The notes: generated by a model not told the origin, from the sequence alone. Counted from the stretch's first letter, positions 1 to 6,789 are shown. The stretch: DNA of 14,368 nt from CAYYMD01 sp964480425 (GCA_964480425.1 CAYZPY010000058.1:1-14368); one strand, 5' to 3'. Numbers and translations are program-made.

Positions 1-10
1 GATTTTTATC

Positions 11-38
11 TTGAAATTTATCCCCCACGTGCTATAGA
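11..38 (+). promoter_or_regulatory. Candidate promoter of the repeat lipoprotein gene
   Basis: A -35-like TTGAAA at 11-16 and a -10-like TATAGA at 33-38 are separated by 16 bases, close to the sigma-70 ideal. Transcription would begin near 45 and leave a short untranslated region carrying the GAGGTG ribosome site at 55-60. Seen by eye only. Confidence 0.45.
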
Positions 39-65
39 TTTATGCAACAAAGCCGAGGTGAAACC

Positions 66-1271
66 ATGATGACAAAAAGATTAATCATCTGCATGCTTAC
101 CGCTGCGCTGCTTTTGCCGGGATGCGGCAAAGAGCAAAACGACGATCAGGGTATCCCGTCGGGGCCCGAGACGCTCTCGCAACCAAAGGCCGAAACCGAC
201 GCCCTCGACGACGCGCACTACAAAACCGCCGCCGAACTCATAAACCGCGGCGTGAGGTTCCTGCTGGACAACCGCGACAACGACGGGGCATGGAGCATCA
301 AGGGAAAGAGCAAGCCGCCCGTCACCGCATTGGCGCTTAAGGTGCTGCTTGGTCACCCGGACTTCGACGCCTCCTCGCCCGTGGTTAAAAAGGGCTTCGA
401 GGTGCTGCTGAGTTACAGGCAGGACAACGGCGGGATATACGACGTCGAGGAGGGATATTACACTTATTCCACAGCCGTGGCGGTCTCGGCCCTTGCCGCG
501 GCGCAGAACCCCCAGTTCGACGACGAAATCCGCGCCGCCCAACAATACCTCCGCGGCGTGCAGATCATCCCCGGCGCCGAGACGCCCGACGGCGAAGTCG
601 TCGAGCAGGGCGACCCGCGCGTCGGCGGAATAGTCTACAAAAAGGGCATGGTCAAGCCCAACCTCAGCGTGCTGAACTACTGGATGGAAGCGATGCGCGA
701 CTCCGGAGTGTCCCCCGACGACCCGGCCATCAAGCGCGCCGAGGCGTTCCTGACGCGCCTGCAGAACCGCAGCGAGTCGAACCCCATTCCGTGGGCCGCA
801 AAAGGCGCAGACGACGGCGGCTTCGTCTACGGGCTGCACGAATCAAAGGCCGGGGCGGCCTCGGGCGGGCATGGCCTGAGAAGCTACGGCTCGATGACCT
901 ACGCCGGATTCAAGAGCATGCTCTACGCCGGCGTGGCCAAAGACGACCCGCGAGTCCGGGCCGCTTACCACTGGATAAGACGATACTGGCGACTGGACAG
1001 CAATCCCAACATGCCGCAGGCCCGCTCAATGCAGGGGCTTTACTATTACTACCAGGTCTTCGCCAAGGCTCTGCGGGCATGGGGGCAGGACGTGATAACC
1101 GACACCGACGGCGTTAAGCACAACTGGCGACACGAGATTATCGGCGCCCTGGCCGAAAGGGTCCGCCCCGACGGCTCGTGGGTAAACCAAGCCAGCCGAT
1201 GGATGGAAGCCAGCCCCACGCTGGTCACATGCTATGCCGTCATCGCGCTTCAGGAAACGCTGAAGGAATAA
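66..1271 (+). CDS. Lipoprotein with prenyltransferase/squalene-oxidase-type repeats
   Basis: A 401-residue exported lipoprotein. The ATG at 66 is preferred over the in-frame ATG at 42 because GAGGTG (55-60) lies five bases upstream. It also puts a short signal peptide directly at the N-terminus: MMTKR, a hydrophobic stretch, then lipobox LPGC with Cys20 as the lipid anchor. The mature part is made of repeated helical units with glycine/aromatic turns (DGAWS, NGGIYD, DGGFVYG, DGSWV), typical of the alpha/alpha-toroid fold of prenyltransferases and squalene cyclases. The aspartate-rich catalytic motif of hopene cyclases (DxDD) is not seen, so a binding or structural role is more likely than terpene cyclisation. 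Planctomycetes often carry such proteins with unknown function. The gene stands alone and converges on the sulfatase. The fold class is fairly sure; the function is not known. Confidence 0.8.
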   Translation: MMTKRLIICMLTAALLLPGCGKEQNDDQGIPSGPETLSQPKAETDALDDAHYKTAAELINRGVRFLLDNRDNDGAWSIKGKSKPPVTALALKVLLGHPDFDASSPVVKKGFEVLLSYRQDNGGIYDVEEGYYTYSTAVAVSALAAAQNPQFDDEIRAAQQYLRGVQIIPGAETPDGEVVEQGDPRVGGIVYKKGMVKPNLSVLNYWMEAMRDSGVSPDDPAIKRAEAFLTRLQNRSESNPIPWAAKGADDGGFVYGLHESKAGAASGGHGLRSYGSMTYAGFKSMLYAGVAKDDPRVRAAYHWIRRYWRLDSNPNMPQARSMQGLYYYYQVFAKALRAWGQDVITDTDGVKHNWRHEIIGALAERVRPDGSWVNQASRWMEASPTLVTCYAVIALQETLKE

Positions 1272-1282
1272 ACTAACGTGTG

Positions 1283-1318
1283 GGTCGGCGGCCTTGCCAC
1301 GCCGCCGCGCGACTTAAC
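1283..1318 (+). repeat. Palindromic intergenic repeat, copy 1 (single hairpin)
   Basis: Stem GGCGGC (1287-1292) and GCCGCC (1301-1306) enclose the loop CTTGCCAC. An outer GTC/GAC pair (1284-1286 with 1311-1313) is followed by TTAAC. The hairpin begins 12 bases after the lipoprotein stop codon, so it may terminate that transcript. It matches one half of the two-hairpin elements at 5045-5114 and 13616-13674, read in the opposite orientation. The second hairpin is missing here, and the element runs directly into the sulfatase signal-peptide remnant. Confidence 0.55.
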
Positions 1319-1384
1319 CGCACCGTAAAGCATTTCGGGCGCAGCCAACGCCGCGCCGTCCGCCTTGAGGAAACTACGCCTGCC
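1310..1384 (-). pseudogene. Remnant of a second sulfatase Tat signal peptide
   Basis: Read on the minus strand in one frame, this stretch encodes GRRSFLKADGAALAAPEMLY followed by GAVKS. It lines up without gaps with codons 7-31 of the neighbouring sulfatase (2804-2878), which read DRRRFLRAAGAATVAPGMLY then GAGKS. By hand count 59 of 75 bases agree. The twin-arginine motif survives as RRSFLK. A TAA codon lies in frame immediately before it, no start codon is present, and the sequence beyond Ser merges into the palindromic repeat, so no catalytic domain follows. It is best read as the ghost of a tandem sulfatase duplicate whose body was deleted. It starts only 15 bases past the intact sulfatase's stop codon and points the same way. 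Confidence 0.7.
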
Positions 1385-1399
1385 TTATAATGCCGTTGT

Positions 1400-2896
1400 T
1401 TATAAATGTATCTCCTTCCTCCTGCTTTCGGGCAGTTTTCTCATTCTGCCGTAATAGGGATACCGGTCGAATTTCTCGCCCCCGCCGACCACGCGCGGGT
1501 CGCCGGTGGCTCGCAGTTCATCCTCGAGGCGGCGCCAAAGTTTGTCCTGCACCCCAGCATACTCCTTTCGTCCCGCGACGTTGTTAAACTGATGCGGGTC
1601 CTTTTTCAGGTCGTATAGTTCCTGTCCCGGTCGCCTGGCGAACGCCAGTTCGTAGAACGTGCGGACCTTCGCGTCGTCCTTGTGATTTATGATAAAATCC
1701 TTTGTCGGTCCGTTGTCGCAGTCGCCGTAGTTTACACCGCGGGTGGAGTTTTCCGGCACGCCGGCAGGCCAGCGGTCCGGGGCGAAATTGCGGACATAGA
1801 GGTAATCGCCGGTGCGAATCGCCCTGCTGGGGTATCCGGACATGCTGGGATACTCCTGGGCCGGAGTGTGGCGCTCGCGCCCGGTAATAACGTGATCGCG
1901 CGTTGCGTCCACCTGCCCGGACCTGTCCGAAAGCAGCACGTCCATAAGCGACCGCCCGGTCATAACGTCCGGCACGTCCGCACCCGCCGCCTCCAGGAAC
2001 GTCGGCGCCAGGTCCATCAGCGACACGAAGTCATCGACCCGGCGATTTGAGCTGACCTTCGACGGCCACATTATCGCCAGCGGAACCAGCGTTCCGGAAT
2101 CGTACAGGTGGCACTTGTGCCGCGGGAAAGGCATGCCGTGATCGCCGGTCATCACCACGATGGTGTTGTCCAGTTCGCCTGTCGCCTCGAGCAGTTCCAG
2201 CGCCTGACCCACTTCCCTGTCCCACCGCCGCACCTCCAGAAAATAATCCGCCACGTCGTGGCGTACTGTCTCGTGGTCGGGCAGGTCGGCAGGAAGGCGT
2301 ATCTTCGAGATGTCGATGCCGCTGTTGGCACCACTTTTGAAGTCATATCCGCGGTGCGGTTTATGCGTACCCATCCAGAAGCAGAACGGTCGGCCTCGGG
2401 GGCGCTTCTTTAAAAACTCCGCAAACGTGCTTTGCGGACCGGCCGGATCGCGCTTGCGACCCATGGCGCCCAAGTTGCCCGGTCCCCACGCCTTGCTGTG
2501 GTGGCCTATGACGTATCCGGCCTGTTCCAGAAGGAACGGAAACACCGGGTGTTCGGAGCTAAGTGTGCTGTGGAGGTTCGCCCCGGGTCCCAGTCGCCAG
2601 TGCCACTGACCGGTCAGGATGGAATTTCTGCACGGCGTGCACGACGGCGCCGTCACGTACGCCCGCTCGAACAGCGCGCCGTCGCGTGCGATGCGGTCGA
2701 AATTCGGCGTTTCAACCACCGCCCGACCGTACGCGCCGGCGTCGTGGGCGCCCCAGTCGTCGGCAATGCAGAAGAGTATGTTAGGCCGCTTGCCCCCGAC
2801 GTGCGACTTACCCGCACCGTAAAGCATCCCGGGCGCCACCGTCGCCGCGCCCGCCGCCCTTAAAAATCTCCGCCTGTCCATCATCATGCTGCTCAC
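1400..2896 (-). CDS. Tat-exported type I sulfatase
   Basis: A 498-residue arylsulfatase-superfamily enzyme that would hydrolyse sulfate esters (or N-sulfates) outside the cytoplasm. The N-terminus has a twin-arginine motif, RRRFLR (8-13), followed by an Ala/Gly-rich stretch. The fold begins at RPNILFCIADD, with metal-binding Asp46 and Asp47. The formylglycine signature C-T-P-C-R is at 86-90, so Cys86 would be oxidised by a maturase not present in this window. GDHG (Asp252, His253) and Lys261 complete the metal and sulfate site. The pattern resembles N-sulfoglucosamine sulfohydrolase-like members, but the substrate is not determined. The GTG start at 2896 is chosen because GGGAG lies six bases upstream; the ATG codons at 2887, 2884 and 2881 sit too far from it. 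It converges on the lipoprotein gene and diverges from DUF1015. Confidence 0.9.
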   Translation of the reverse strand: MSSMMMDRRRFLRAAGAATVAPGMLYGAGKSHVGGKRPNILFCIADDWGAHDAGAYGRAVVETPNFDRIARDGALFERAYVTAPSCTPCRNSILTGQWHWRLGPGANLHSTLSSEHPVFPFLLEQAGYVIGHHSKAWGPGNLGAMGRKRDPAGPQSTFAEFLKKRPRGRPFCFWMGTHKPHRGYDFKSGANSGIDISKIRLPADLPDHETVRHDVADYFLEVRRWDREVGQALELLEATGELDNTIVVMTGDHGMPFPRHKCHLYDSGTLVPLAIMWPSKVSSNRRVDDFVSLMDLAPTFLEAAGADVPDVMTGRSLMDVLLSDRSGQVDATRDHVITGRERHTPAQEYPSMSGYPSRAIRTGDYLYVRNFAPDRWPAGVPENSTRGVNYGDCDNGPTKDFIINHKDDAKVRTFYELAFARRPGQELYDLKKDPHQFNNVAGRKEYAGVQDKLWRRLEDELRATGDPRVVGGGEKFDRYPYYGRMRKLPESRRKEIHL

Positions 2897-2943
2897 AAAT
2901 CACTCCCTGAATGTCCAAAACGTAAAGCGGATTTCTATTTTAA

Positions 2944-2983
2944 CTCGCCGGTGGACCAAAGTATTCGTTTTATCACCGGCGAG
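2944..2983. repeat. Perfect 10-bp inverted repeat in the sulfatase/DUF1015 divergent gap
   Basis: CTCGCCGGTG (2944-2953) and CACCGGCGAG (2974-2983) are exact reverse complements separated by 20 AT-rich bases. The pair sits between two divergent genes, upstream of the candidate DUF1015 promoter. It could be a regulator site with half-sites about three helical turns apart, or a transcribed hairpin. No regulator gene is adjacent. Confidence 0.6.
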
Positions 2984-2991
2984 ATTTTCGC

Positions 2992-3019
2992 TTGCCTTTG
3001 TGTGCGCCGTGGTTAGTAT
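2992..3019 (+). promoter_or_regulatory. Candidate promoter of the DUF1015-GDSL unit
   Basis: TTGCCT (2992-2997) and TAGTAT (3014-3019) are 16 bases apart, which would place the transcript start near 3026, about 38 bases before the ATG at 3064. This is a reasonable sigma-70-like match judged by eye. Confidence 0.35.
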
Positions 3020-3063
3020 GCTCTTTTCGACAAACACCACCCGAACCCTGCGGCGAGTTTGCA

Positions 3064-4353
3064 ATGGAGATCAGACCTTTTCGAGGATGGCGATATAACG
3101 TACCACCCGGCGGCGACGTGTCCGACCTCATCGCCCCGCCTTACGACGTTCTCACTGCCGAGGACAAGGCCCGACTGCTCGCCCGCAGCGATCGGAACAT
3201 CGTGGCCGTGGACCTGCCCCACACACCTCCCAAGGAAGTAGGCCCCCGCGCCGAGTACGAACAGGCCGCCTCGCTGCTGGACCGGTGGAAACGCCGGCAG
3301 GTGCTGATACAGGAAACCGCCCCGGCGATCTACCTCTGCCGGGAGGATTACACCTGGGCGGGCAAAAAGTTCTCCCGACGCGAGATTATCTGTAGCGTGC
3401 GCCTGACGCCTCCAGGCAGGGACATCATCCCCCACGAGCAGACGTTCAAGGGCCCCATAGCCGACCGCCTGATGCTCACCGAGCACACGCGGATGCAGAT
3501 GTCCGCCGTGATGGGCTTCTTCGACGACGCCGGCGGCGAGGCGATGGACGCGCTCATCTCGGCCGCGGGCGACGCGCCCCATGCCATAGGCCGGCTCGAG
3601 GACGTGGATGTGGCCATGTGGGCGATTGACGACGCCGAAGCCATCTCCGCCGCCGCAAAGGCCCTGAAGGACACGCCGGTCTTCATCGCCGACGGGCATC
3701 ACCGCTGCGCCACGGCCATGGAGTACCGAGACCGCATGCGCAAGGGGGAAAACATCGGACCGGACCACCCCGCCAATTTCATCACGTTCGCGATGTCCGC
3801 AGGCGACGATCCGGGCCTGAAAATCCTCCCCACGCACCGCATCATAAAAAACCTGCGCCGCGATTTTTCGCCGGACCATCTCATACAATCCGCCGACGCG
3901 TTCGACTGGCGCCGCCTCGAATGCGCGCCGCGGGGGCTTAACGACACCGACGAGTTCCTTGCTGCGGCAGGCGCACAGGCGCTGGTCCTGGTCACCCCTC
4001 AGCCCGGCATGGTGTGGGTGGGCGAATTGAAAGACCCGCGGGCAATGAAGCGCGCCGCGCCCGAAAAGAGCGACACCTGGCGATCGCTCGGCGTCGCCGT
4101 CGCGCAGAAACTGATTATCGAGGGCCCGCTGGACAAGTGGCGCGCGGACGACACTGCGGTGGAATTCACGCCCCACGCCGAGAAGGTCGTACAAAAGTGC
4201 GCCGCCGGCGAGGCACAACTGGGCATCTGCCTGCGGTCAACGCCCATCGACGCCGTCCGCCGTATTGCACAGGCCGGTGGCGCAATGCCGCACAAAAGCA
4301 CCTACTTCTACCCCAAGCCGCCCACCGGAATGGTCCTGCGCCCGCTGGAATAG
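3064..4353 (+). CDS. DUF1015 family protein
   Basis: A 429-residue cytoplasmic protein of the DUF1015 family, whose biochemical role is not established. Recognition rests on the N-terminal PFRGWRYN and IAPPYDV (roughly 5-29), the central HEQTFKGPIADRL (124-136), and the family signature IADGHHR (208-214). The signature recalls the DGHHR loop of ParB-like nucleotide-binding proteins. After HHR many relatives read YETA or similar, whereas here it is CATA (an impression from memory). The ATG at 3064 is preferred over a more upstream TTG (2992) because homology begins right at MEIRPF; the ribosome site (GCGAG) is weak. Only 16 bases separate it from the downstream GDSL gene, so the two are probably co-transcribed. 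Family assignment is confident; function is unknown. Confidence 0.85.
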   Translation: MEIRPFRGWRYNVPPGGDVSDLIAPPYDVLTAEDKARLLARSDRNIVAVDLPHTPPKEVGPRAEYEQAASLLDRWKRRQVLIQETAPAIYLCREDYTWAGKKFSRREIICSVRLTPPGRDIIPHEQTFKGPIADRLMLTEHTRMQMSAVMGFFDDAGGEAMDALISAAGDAPHAIGRLEDVDVAMWAIDDAEAISAAAKALKDTPVFIADGHHRCATAMEYRDRMRKGENIGPDHPANFITFAMSAGDDPGLKILPTHRIIKNLRRDFSPDHLIQSADAFDWRRLECAPRGLNDTDEFLAAAGAQALVLVTPQPGMVWVGELKDPRAMKRAAPEKSDTWRSLGVAVAQKLIIEGPLDKWRADDTAVEFTPHAEKVVQKCAAGEAQLGICLRSTPIDAVRRIAQAGGAMPHKSTYFYPKPPTGMVLRPLE

Positions 4354-4369
4354 CGAATCGATATTATTT

Positions 4370-5026
4370 ATGAATTCAAACGACGGATTCAAAATCGCCG
4401 ACGCACAAACGCTGGTGTTTATCGGCGACAGCATCACGGACTGCGGCCGGCGCCAGGACGCACCACCGCTGGGGCGGGGATACGTGAAACTGGCCTCCGA
4501 CCTTATCACCGCGCGGTATCCCCAGCGTCGAATAACGTTCCACAATCGCGGCATAAGCGGCAACGTTGTCACGGACCTGCTGGACCGATGGGACCGCGAC
4601 GTAATCGCGCTGGAGCCCGACTGGGTCTCGGTGATGATAGGCATCAACGACGCCAACCGGCGATTCCGCGAGAATCCCGACGAGCACGTCCCCCAGGAGA
4701 TGTACCGCCGCGGGTACGAGCAGTTTCTCACCCGAACCGCCGAGCGCACCGGCGCGCGGCTGGTGCTGATGGACCCGTTCTACATCACCACCGATGCTGA
4801 CCCCCAGAGCGACCGGGGCGTGATTTTCCGCGCCATCAACGACTACATCGCCGTGGTGCGCGAAGTGGCCCGGCGGTTCGACGCCGTCCGCGTGCCGATG
4901 CACGACGTTTTCCAGCGTCATCTGGAGCACCGACCCGCCGATGCGTTCTGCCCCGAGCCGGTCCACCCCAATCGCACCGGACACATGGTCATTGCACACG
5001 CCTGGCTGAGGGCGATGGGGTGGTGA
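4370..5026 (+). CDS. SGNH/GDSL-family hydrolase
   Basis: A 218-residue esterase/lipase-like hydrolase of the SGNH fold. Block I is FIGDSITD with nucleophile Ser21. Block II is RGISGN with oxyanion Gly61. Block III is IGIND with Gly91 and Asn93. Block V is EPVHPN with His199. The residue three before the catalytic His is usually Asp (DxxH); here it is Glu196. No signal peptide is seen, so it is probably cytoplasmic, acting on an acyl or acetyl ester of unknown identity. The ATG at 4370 follows the DUF1015 stop by 16 bases and starts just before the conserved core. A longer in-frame reading into DUF1015 is not supported by homology. No clear ribosome site is visible, which fits translational coupling to the gene before it. 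Confidence 0.87.
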   Translation: MNSNDGFKIADAQTLVFIGDSITDCGRRQDAPPLGRGYVKLASDLITARYPQRRITFHNRGISGNVVTDLLDRWDRDVIALEPDWVSVMIGINDANRRFRENPDEHVPQEMYRRGYEQFLTRTAERTGARLVLMDPFYITTDADPQSDRGVIFRAINDYIAVVREVARRFDAVRVPMHDVFQRHLEHRPADAFCPEPVHPNRTGHMVIAHAWLRAMGW

Positions 5027-5044
5027 AGGCGCCTGTTTTCCAAA

Positions 5045-5114
5045 TAGCGCGGCGGCGTTCCCAAGCCGCCGTGTTAAAAAGTCGTCGGCGCAGGAATGCC
5101 GCCGACCCGCGCTA
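5045..5114 (-). repeat. Palindromic two-hairpin repeat, copy 2; likely leuA terminator
   Basis: An outer inverted repeat, TAGCGCGG (5045-5052) with CCGCGCTA (5107-5114), encloses two hairpins. Hairpin A is GGCGGC (5051-5056) with GCCGCC (5065-5070). Hairpin B is GTCGTCGGC (5081-5089) with GCCGCCGAC (5098-5106), one mismatch. On the minus strand hairpin B is followed by TTTTT (5076-5080), the form of an intrinsic terminator, just past the leuA stop codon at 5121. Hairpin A and the complement of hairpin B are related: GGCGGC, then a TTCC loop, then the closing arm. The element is therefore a head-to-head pair like REP/BIME units. See copies at 1283 and 13616. Confidence 0.75.
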
Positions 5115-5120
5115 AACCTG

Positions 5121-6641
5121 CTATTTGCCGGTATTATCGTTAATAGCCAGTACGCGGTTGACCGCCGCAAGGTACGCCCTGGCCGAGGCCTCAACGATGT
5201 CCGTGCTCACGCCGCGGGCGCGAAGACGCCTGTCGTCGTACTCGACCTCGATGGTCACCTCGCCCTGGGCGTCCTTTCCGGACGTTATCGCGCGAAGCGC
5301 GTAATCCGTGAGGTTAAGACCCACGCCGGTGATGCGCCCGATGGCCTCGTACGCCGCGTCGACCGGTCCGTCGCCCGTGGCGGCGTCGGTGTGCAAATCC
5401 CCGTCGCGCTCGAGCGTGACCGTGGCGGTGGGAACCGTGCCCGAACCCGCCGTCGTCTGGACCGCCTTGAGCGTCCAGACCTGGGCGACCTGCTCTATCT
5501 GCTCGTCTATCAAGGCCTCGATGTCCTCGTCGAACACTTCTTTTTTCTTGTCGGCCAAGGCCTTGAACTTCGCGAATGCCTCGTCGACCTGTTCTTTCGT
5601 CAGGGAATATCCCAGCGCCTCGACCCGTTGGCGGAAGGCGTGGCGCCCGGAATGCTTGCCCAGAACCAACCGGCTGGCCGGCACACCCACGTCCTGAGGG
5701 CTGATTATCTCGTACGTCTCGCGACGGGCGATTACACCGTGCTGGTGGATGCCTGCCTCGTGCGCGAAGGCGTTCTCGCCCACGATCGCCTTGTTCCGCT
5801 GGAGGTGCATGCCGGTTATCGACGACACCAACCGGCTGGTCGGGTAGATGCGACGGGTGTCTATGTTGCAGTCGGCGTCGTAATAGTCGCGTCGGGTCTT
5901 AATGGCCATCACTATCTCCTCCATCGCCGCGTTGCCTGCGCGCTCGCCGATGCCGTTTATGGTGCACTCCACCTGCTCGGCGCCGGCGGCGACGGCGGCC
6001 AGCGAATTCGCCACCGCCAGACCAAGGTCGTCGTGGCAGTGAACGGATATGACGGCCTTGTCTATGTTGGACACGTTGGCGCGAAGATGCGATATCAGTT
6101 CGCCGAACCGCCCCGGCACGGCGTAACCGACCGTATCGGGTATGTTCACCGTGGTGGCGCCGGCATCGATTACCGCGCGAACAACCTCCACCAGGAAGTC
6201 CGGCTCGGTCCGCGAGGCGTCCTCGGGGGAAAACTCCACGTCGTCGACGTGCTTAAGGGCCATCCGAGTTCCATCCACGGCGAGTTTGATAATCTCTTCC
6301 TTGGCGCGCTTGAGTTTGTACTTGCGGTGCACCTCACTGGTGGCGCAGAAGACGTGTATCCGCGGCTTTTTGGCGTTCTCCAGCGCCTCGGCGGCGCGGG
6401 TGATGTCGGCCTCGACACAACGCGCCAGCGCCGCCACCACCGGCTTGTTCACCCCCCGGGAGACCTCCACCACGGCCTGAAAATCGCCCACGCTGGCGGC
6501 AGGGAAGCCCGCCTCTATAACGTCAACGCCCAATGTCTCCAGCGCCCGGGCGATGTCAACCTTCTCGGCAGTATTCATGCTGCAACCGGGCGACTGCTCC
6601 CCGTCCCTCAGCGTCGTGTCGAATATCGTTATGTTTCGCAT
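5121..6641 (-). CDS. leuA: 2-isopropylmalate synthase
   Basis: A 506-residue enzyme for the first committed step of leucine synthesis: acetyl-CoA plus 2-oxoisovalerate gives 2-isopropylmalate. The TIM-barrel domain opens with FDTTLRDGEQSPG (Arg12, Asp13), the HMGL-family active-site start. Metal ligands His201 and His203 are in SVHCHDDLG, followed by NGIGERAGNA (about 229-238). A central helical linker leads to a C-terminal allosteric domain (about 370-500) that normally binds leucine for feedback inhibition. Length and layout match the classical bacterial LeuA. The ATG at 6641 has AAGGAG eight bases upstream. Expression is probably under the leucine attenuator immediately upstream (6665-6789). 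No other leu gene is in the window. It could be the close paralogue citramalate synthase, but the length, motifs and leucine leader favour LeuA. Confidence 0.95.
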   Translation of the reverse strand: MRNITIFDTTLRDGEQSPGCSMNTAEKVDIARALETLGVDVIEAGFPAASVGDFQAVVEVSRGVNKPVVAALARCVEADITRAAEALENAKKPRIHVFCATSEVHRKYKLKRAKEEIIKLAVDGTRMALKHVDDVEFSPEDASRTEPDFLVEVVRAVIDAGATTVNIPDTVGYAVPGRFGELISHLRANVSNIDKAVISVHCHDDLGLAVANSLAAVAAGAEQVECTINGIGERAGNAAMEEIVMAIKTRRDYYDADCNIDTRRIYPTSRLVSSITGMHLQRNKAIVGENAFAHEAGIHQHGVIARRETYEIISPQDVGVPASRLVLGKHSGRHAFRQRVEALGYSLTKEQVDEAFAKFKALADKKKEVFDEDIEALIDEQIEQVAQVWTLKAVQTTAGSGTVPTATVTLERDGDLHTDAATGDGPVDAAYEAIGRITGVGLNLTDYALRAITSGKDAQGEVTIEVEYDDRRLRARGVSTDIVEASARAYLAAVNRVLAINDNTGK

Positions 6642-6664
6642 CTTCAGTGCTCCTTAAGACATAC

Positions 6665-6698
6665 AAAAAGCCCCGCAATCCTCATCGGACCGCGGGGC
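6665..6698 (-). terminator. Intrinsic terminator of the leu attenuator
   Basis: On the minus strand GCCCCGC (6698-6692) pairs with GCGGGGC (6676-6670) and is followed at once by five T (6669-6665). It lies 23 bases before the leuA ATG and after the leader peptide, so it would stop transcription before leuA unless the alternative pairing forms. Confidence 0.88.
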
Positions 6699-6725
6699 GT
6701 AATGGCTGTAGTTTCTCCGCGATCC
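6687..6725 (-). promoter_or_regulatory. Anti-terminator pairing of the leu attenuator
   Basis: On the minus strand GGATCGCGG (6725-6717), one base after the leader stop codon, can pair over nine positions (one G-T wobble) with CCGCGGTCC (6695-6687). The latter overlaps the 5' arm and loop of the terminator hairpin, so the two structures exclude each other. A ribosome at the leader stop would cover the first arm and favour termination. One stalled at the early Leu codons would leave it free. Energies were not computed. Confidence 0.72.
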
Positions 6726-6726
6726 G

Positions 6727-6789
6727 TCAGCGCAGCAGCAGACCCCGTAGAAGAGCGCCAATCATGCTGTTGCGACGACGAATCATCAT
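6727..6789 (-). CDS. Leucine-rich leader peptide of leuA
   Basis: A 20-codon reading frame ending in LLRGLLLR, with Leu codons CTT, CTA, CTG, CTG, CTG among its last eight codons, then TGA. The spacing to the anti-terminator arm and the terminator is as expected for ribosome-mediated attenuation of a leucine operon. AGGTGA lies just upstream: one base from the ATG at 6789, four from the ATG at 6786. Either ATG could start translation, the second giving 19 residues. The peptide itself probably has no function apart from sensing charged tRNA-Leu. The basic MMIRRRNS start does not resemble other known leader peptides, which is usual as only the control codons are conserved. It was identified by reading the minus strand between leuA and the STN-like gene. 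Confidence 0.85.
   Translation of the reverse strand: MMIRRRNSMIGALLRGLLLR

Noticed and set aside
1310..1384. The RRSFLK remnant as a small functional gene
   Set aside because: An in-frame stop codon immediately precedes it, there is no start codon, and the reading after the signal peptide enters a palindromic repeat.
3013..4218. 401-codon minus-strand frame opposite DUF1015
   Set aside because: DUF1015 motifs on the plus strand are clear; the antisense product shows no known pattern.
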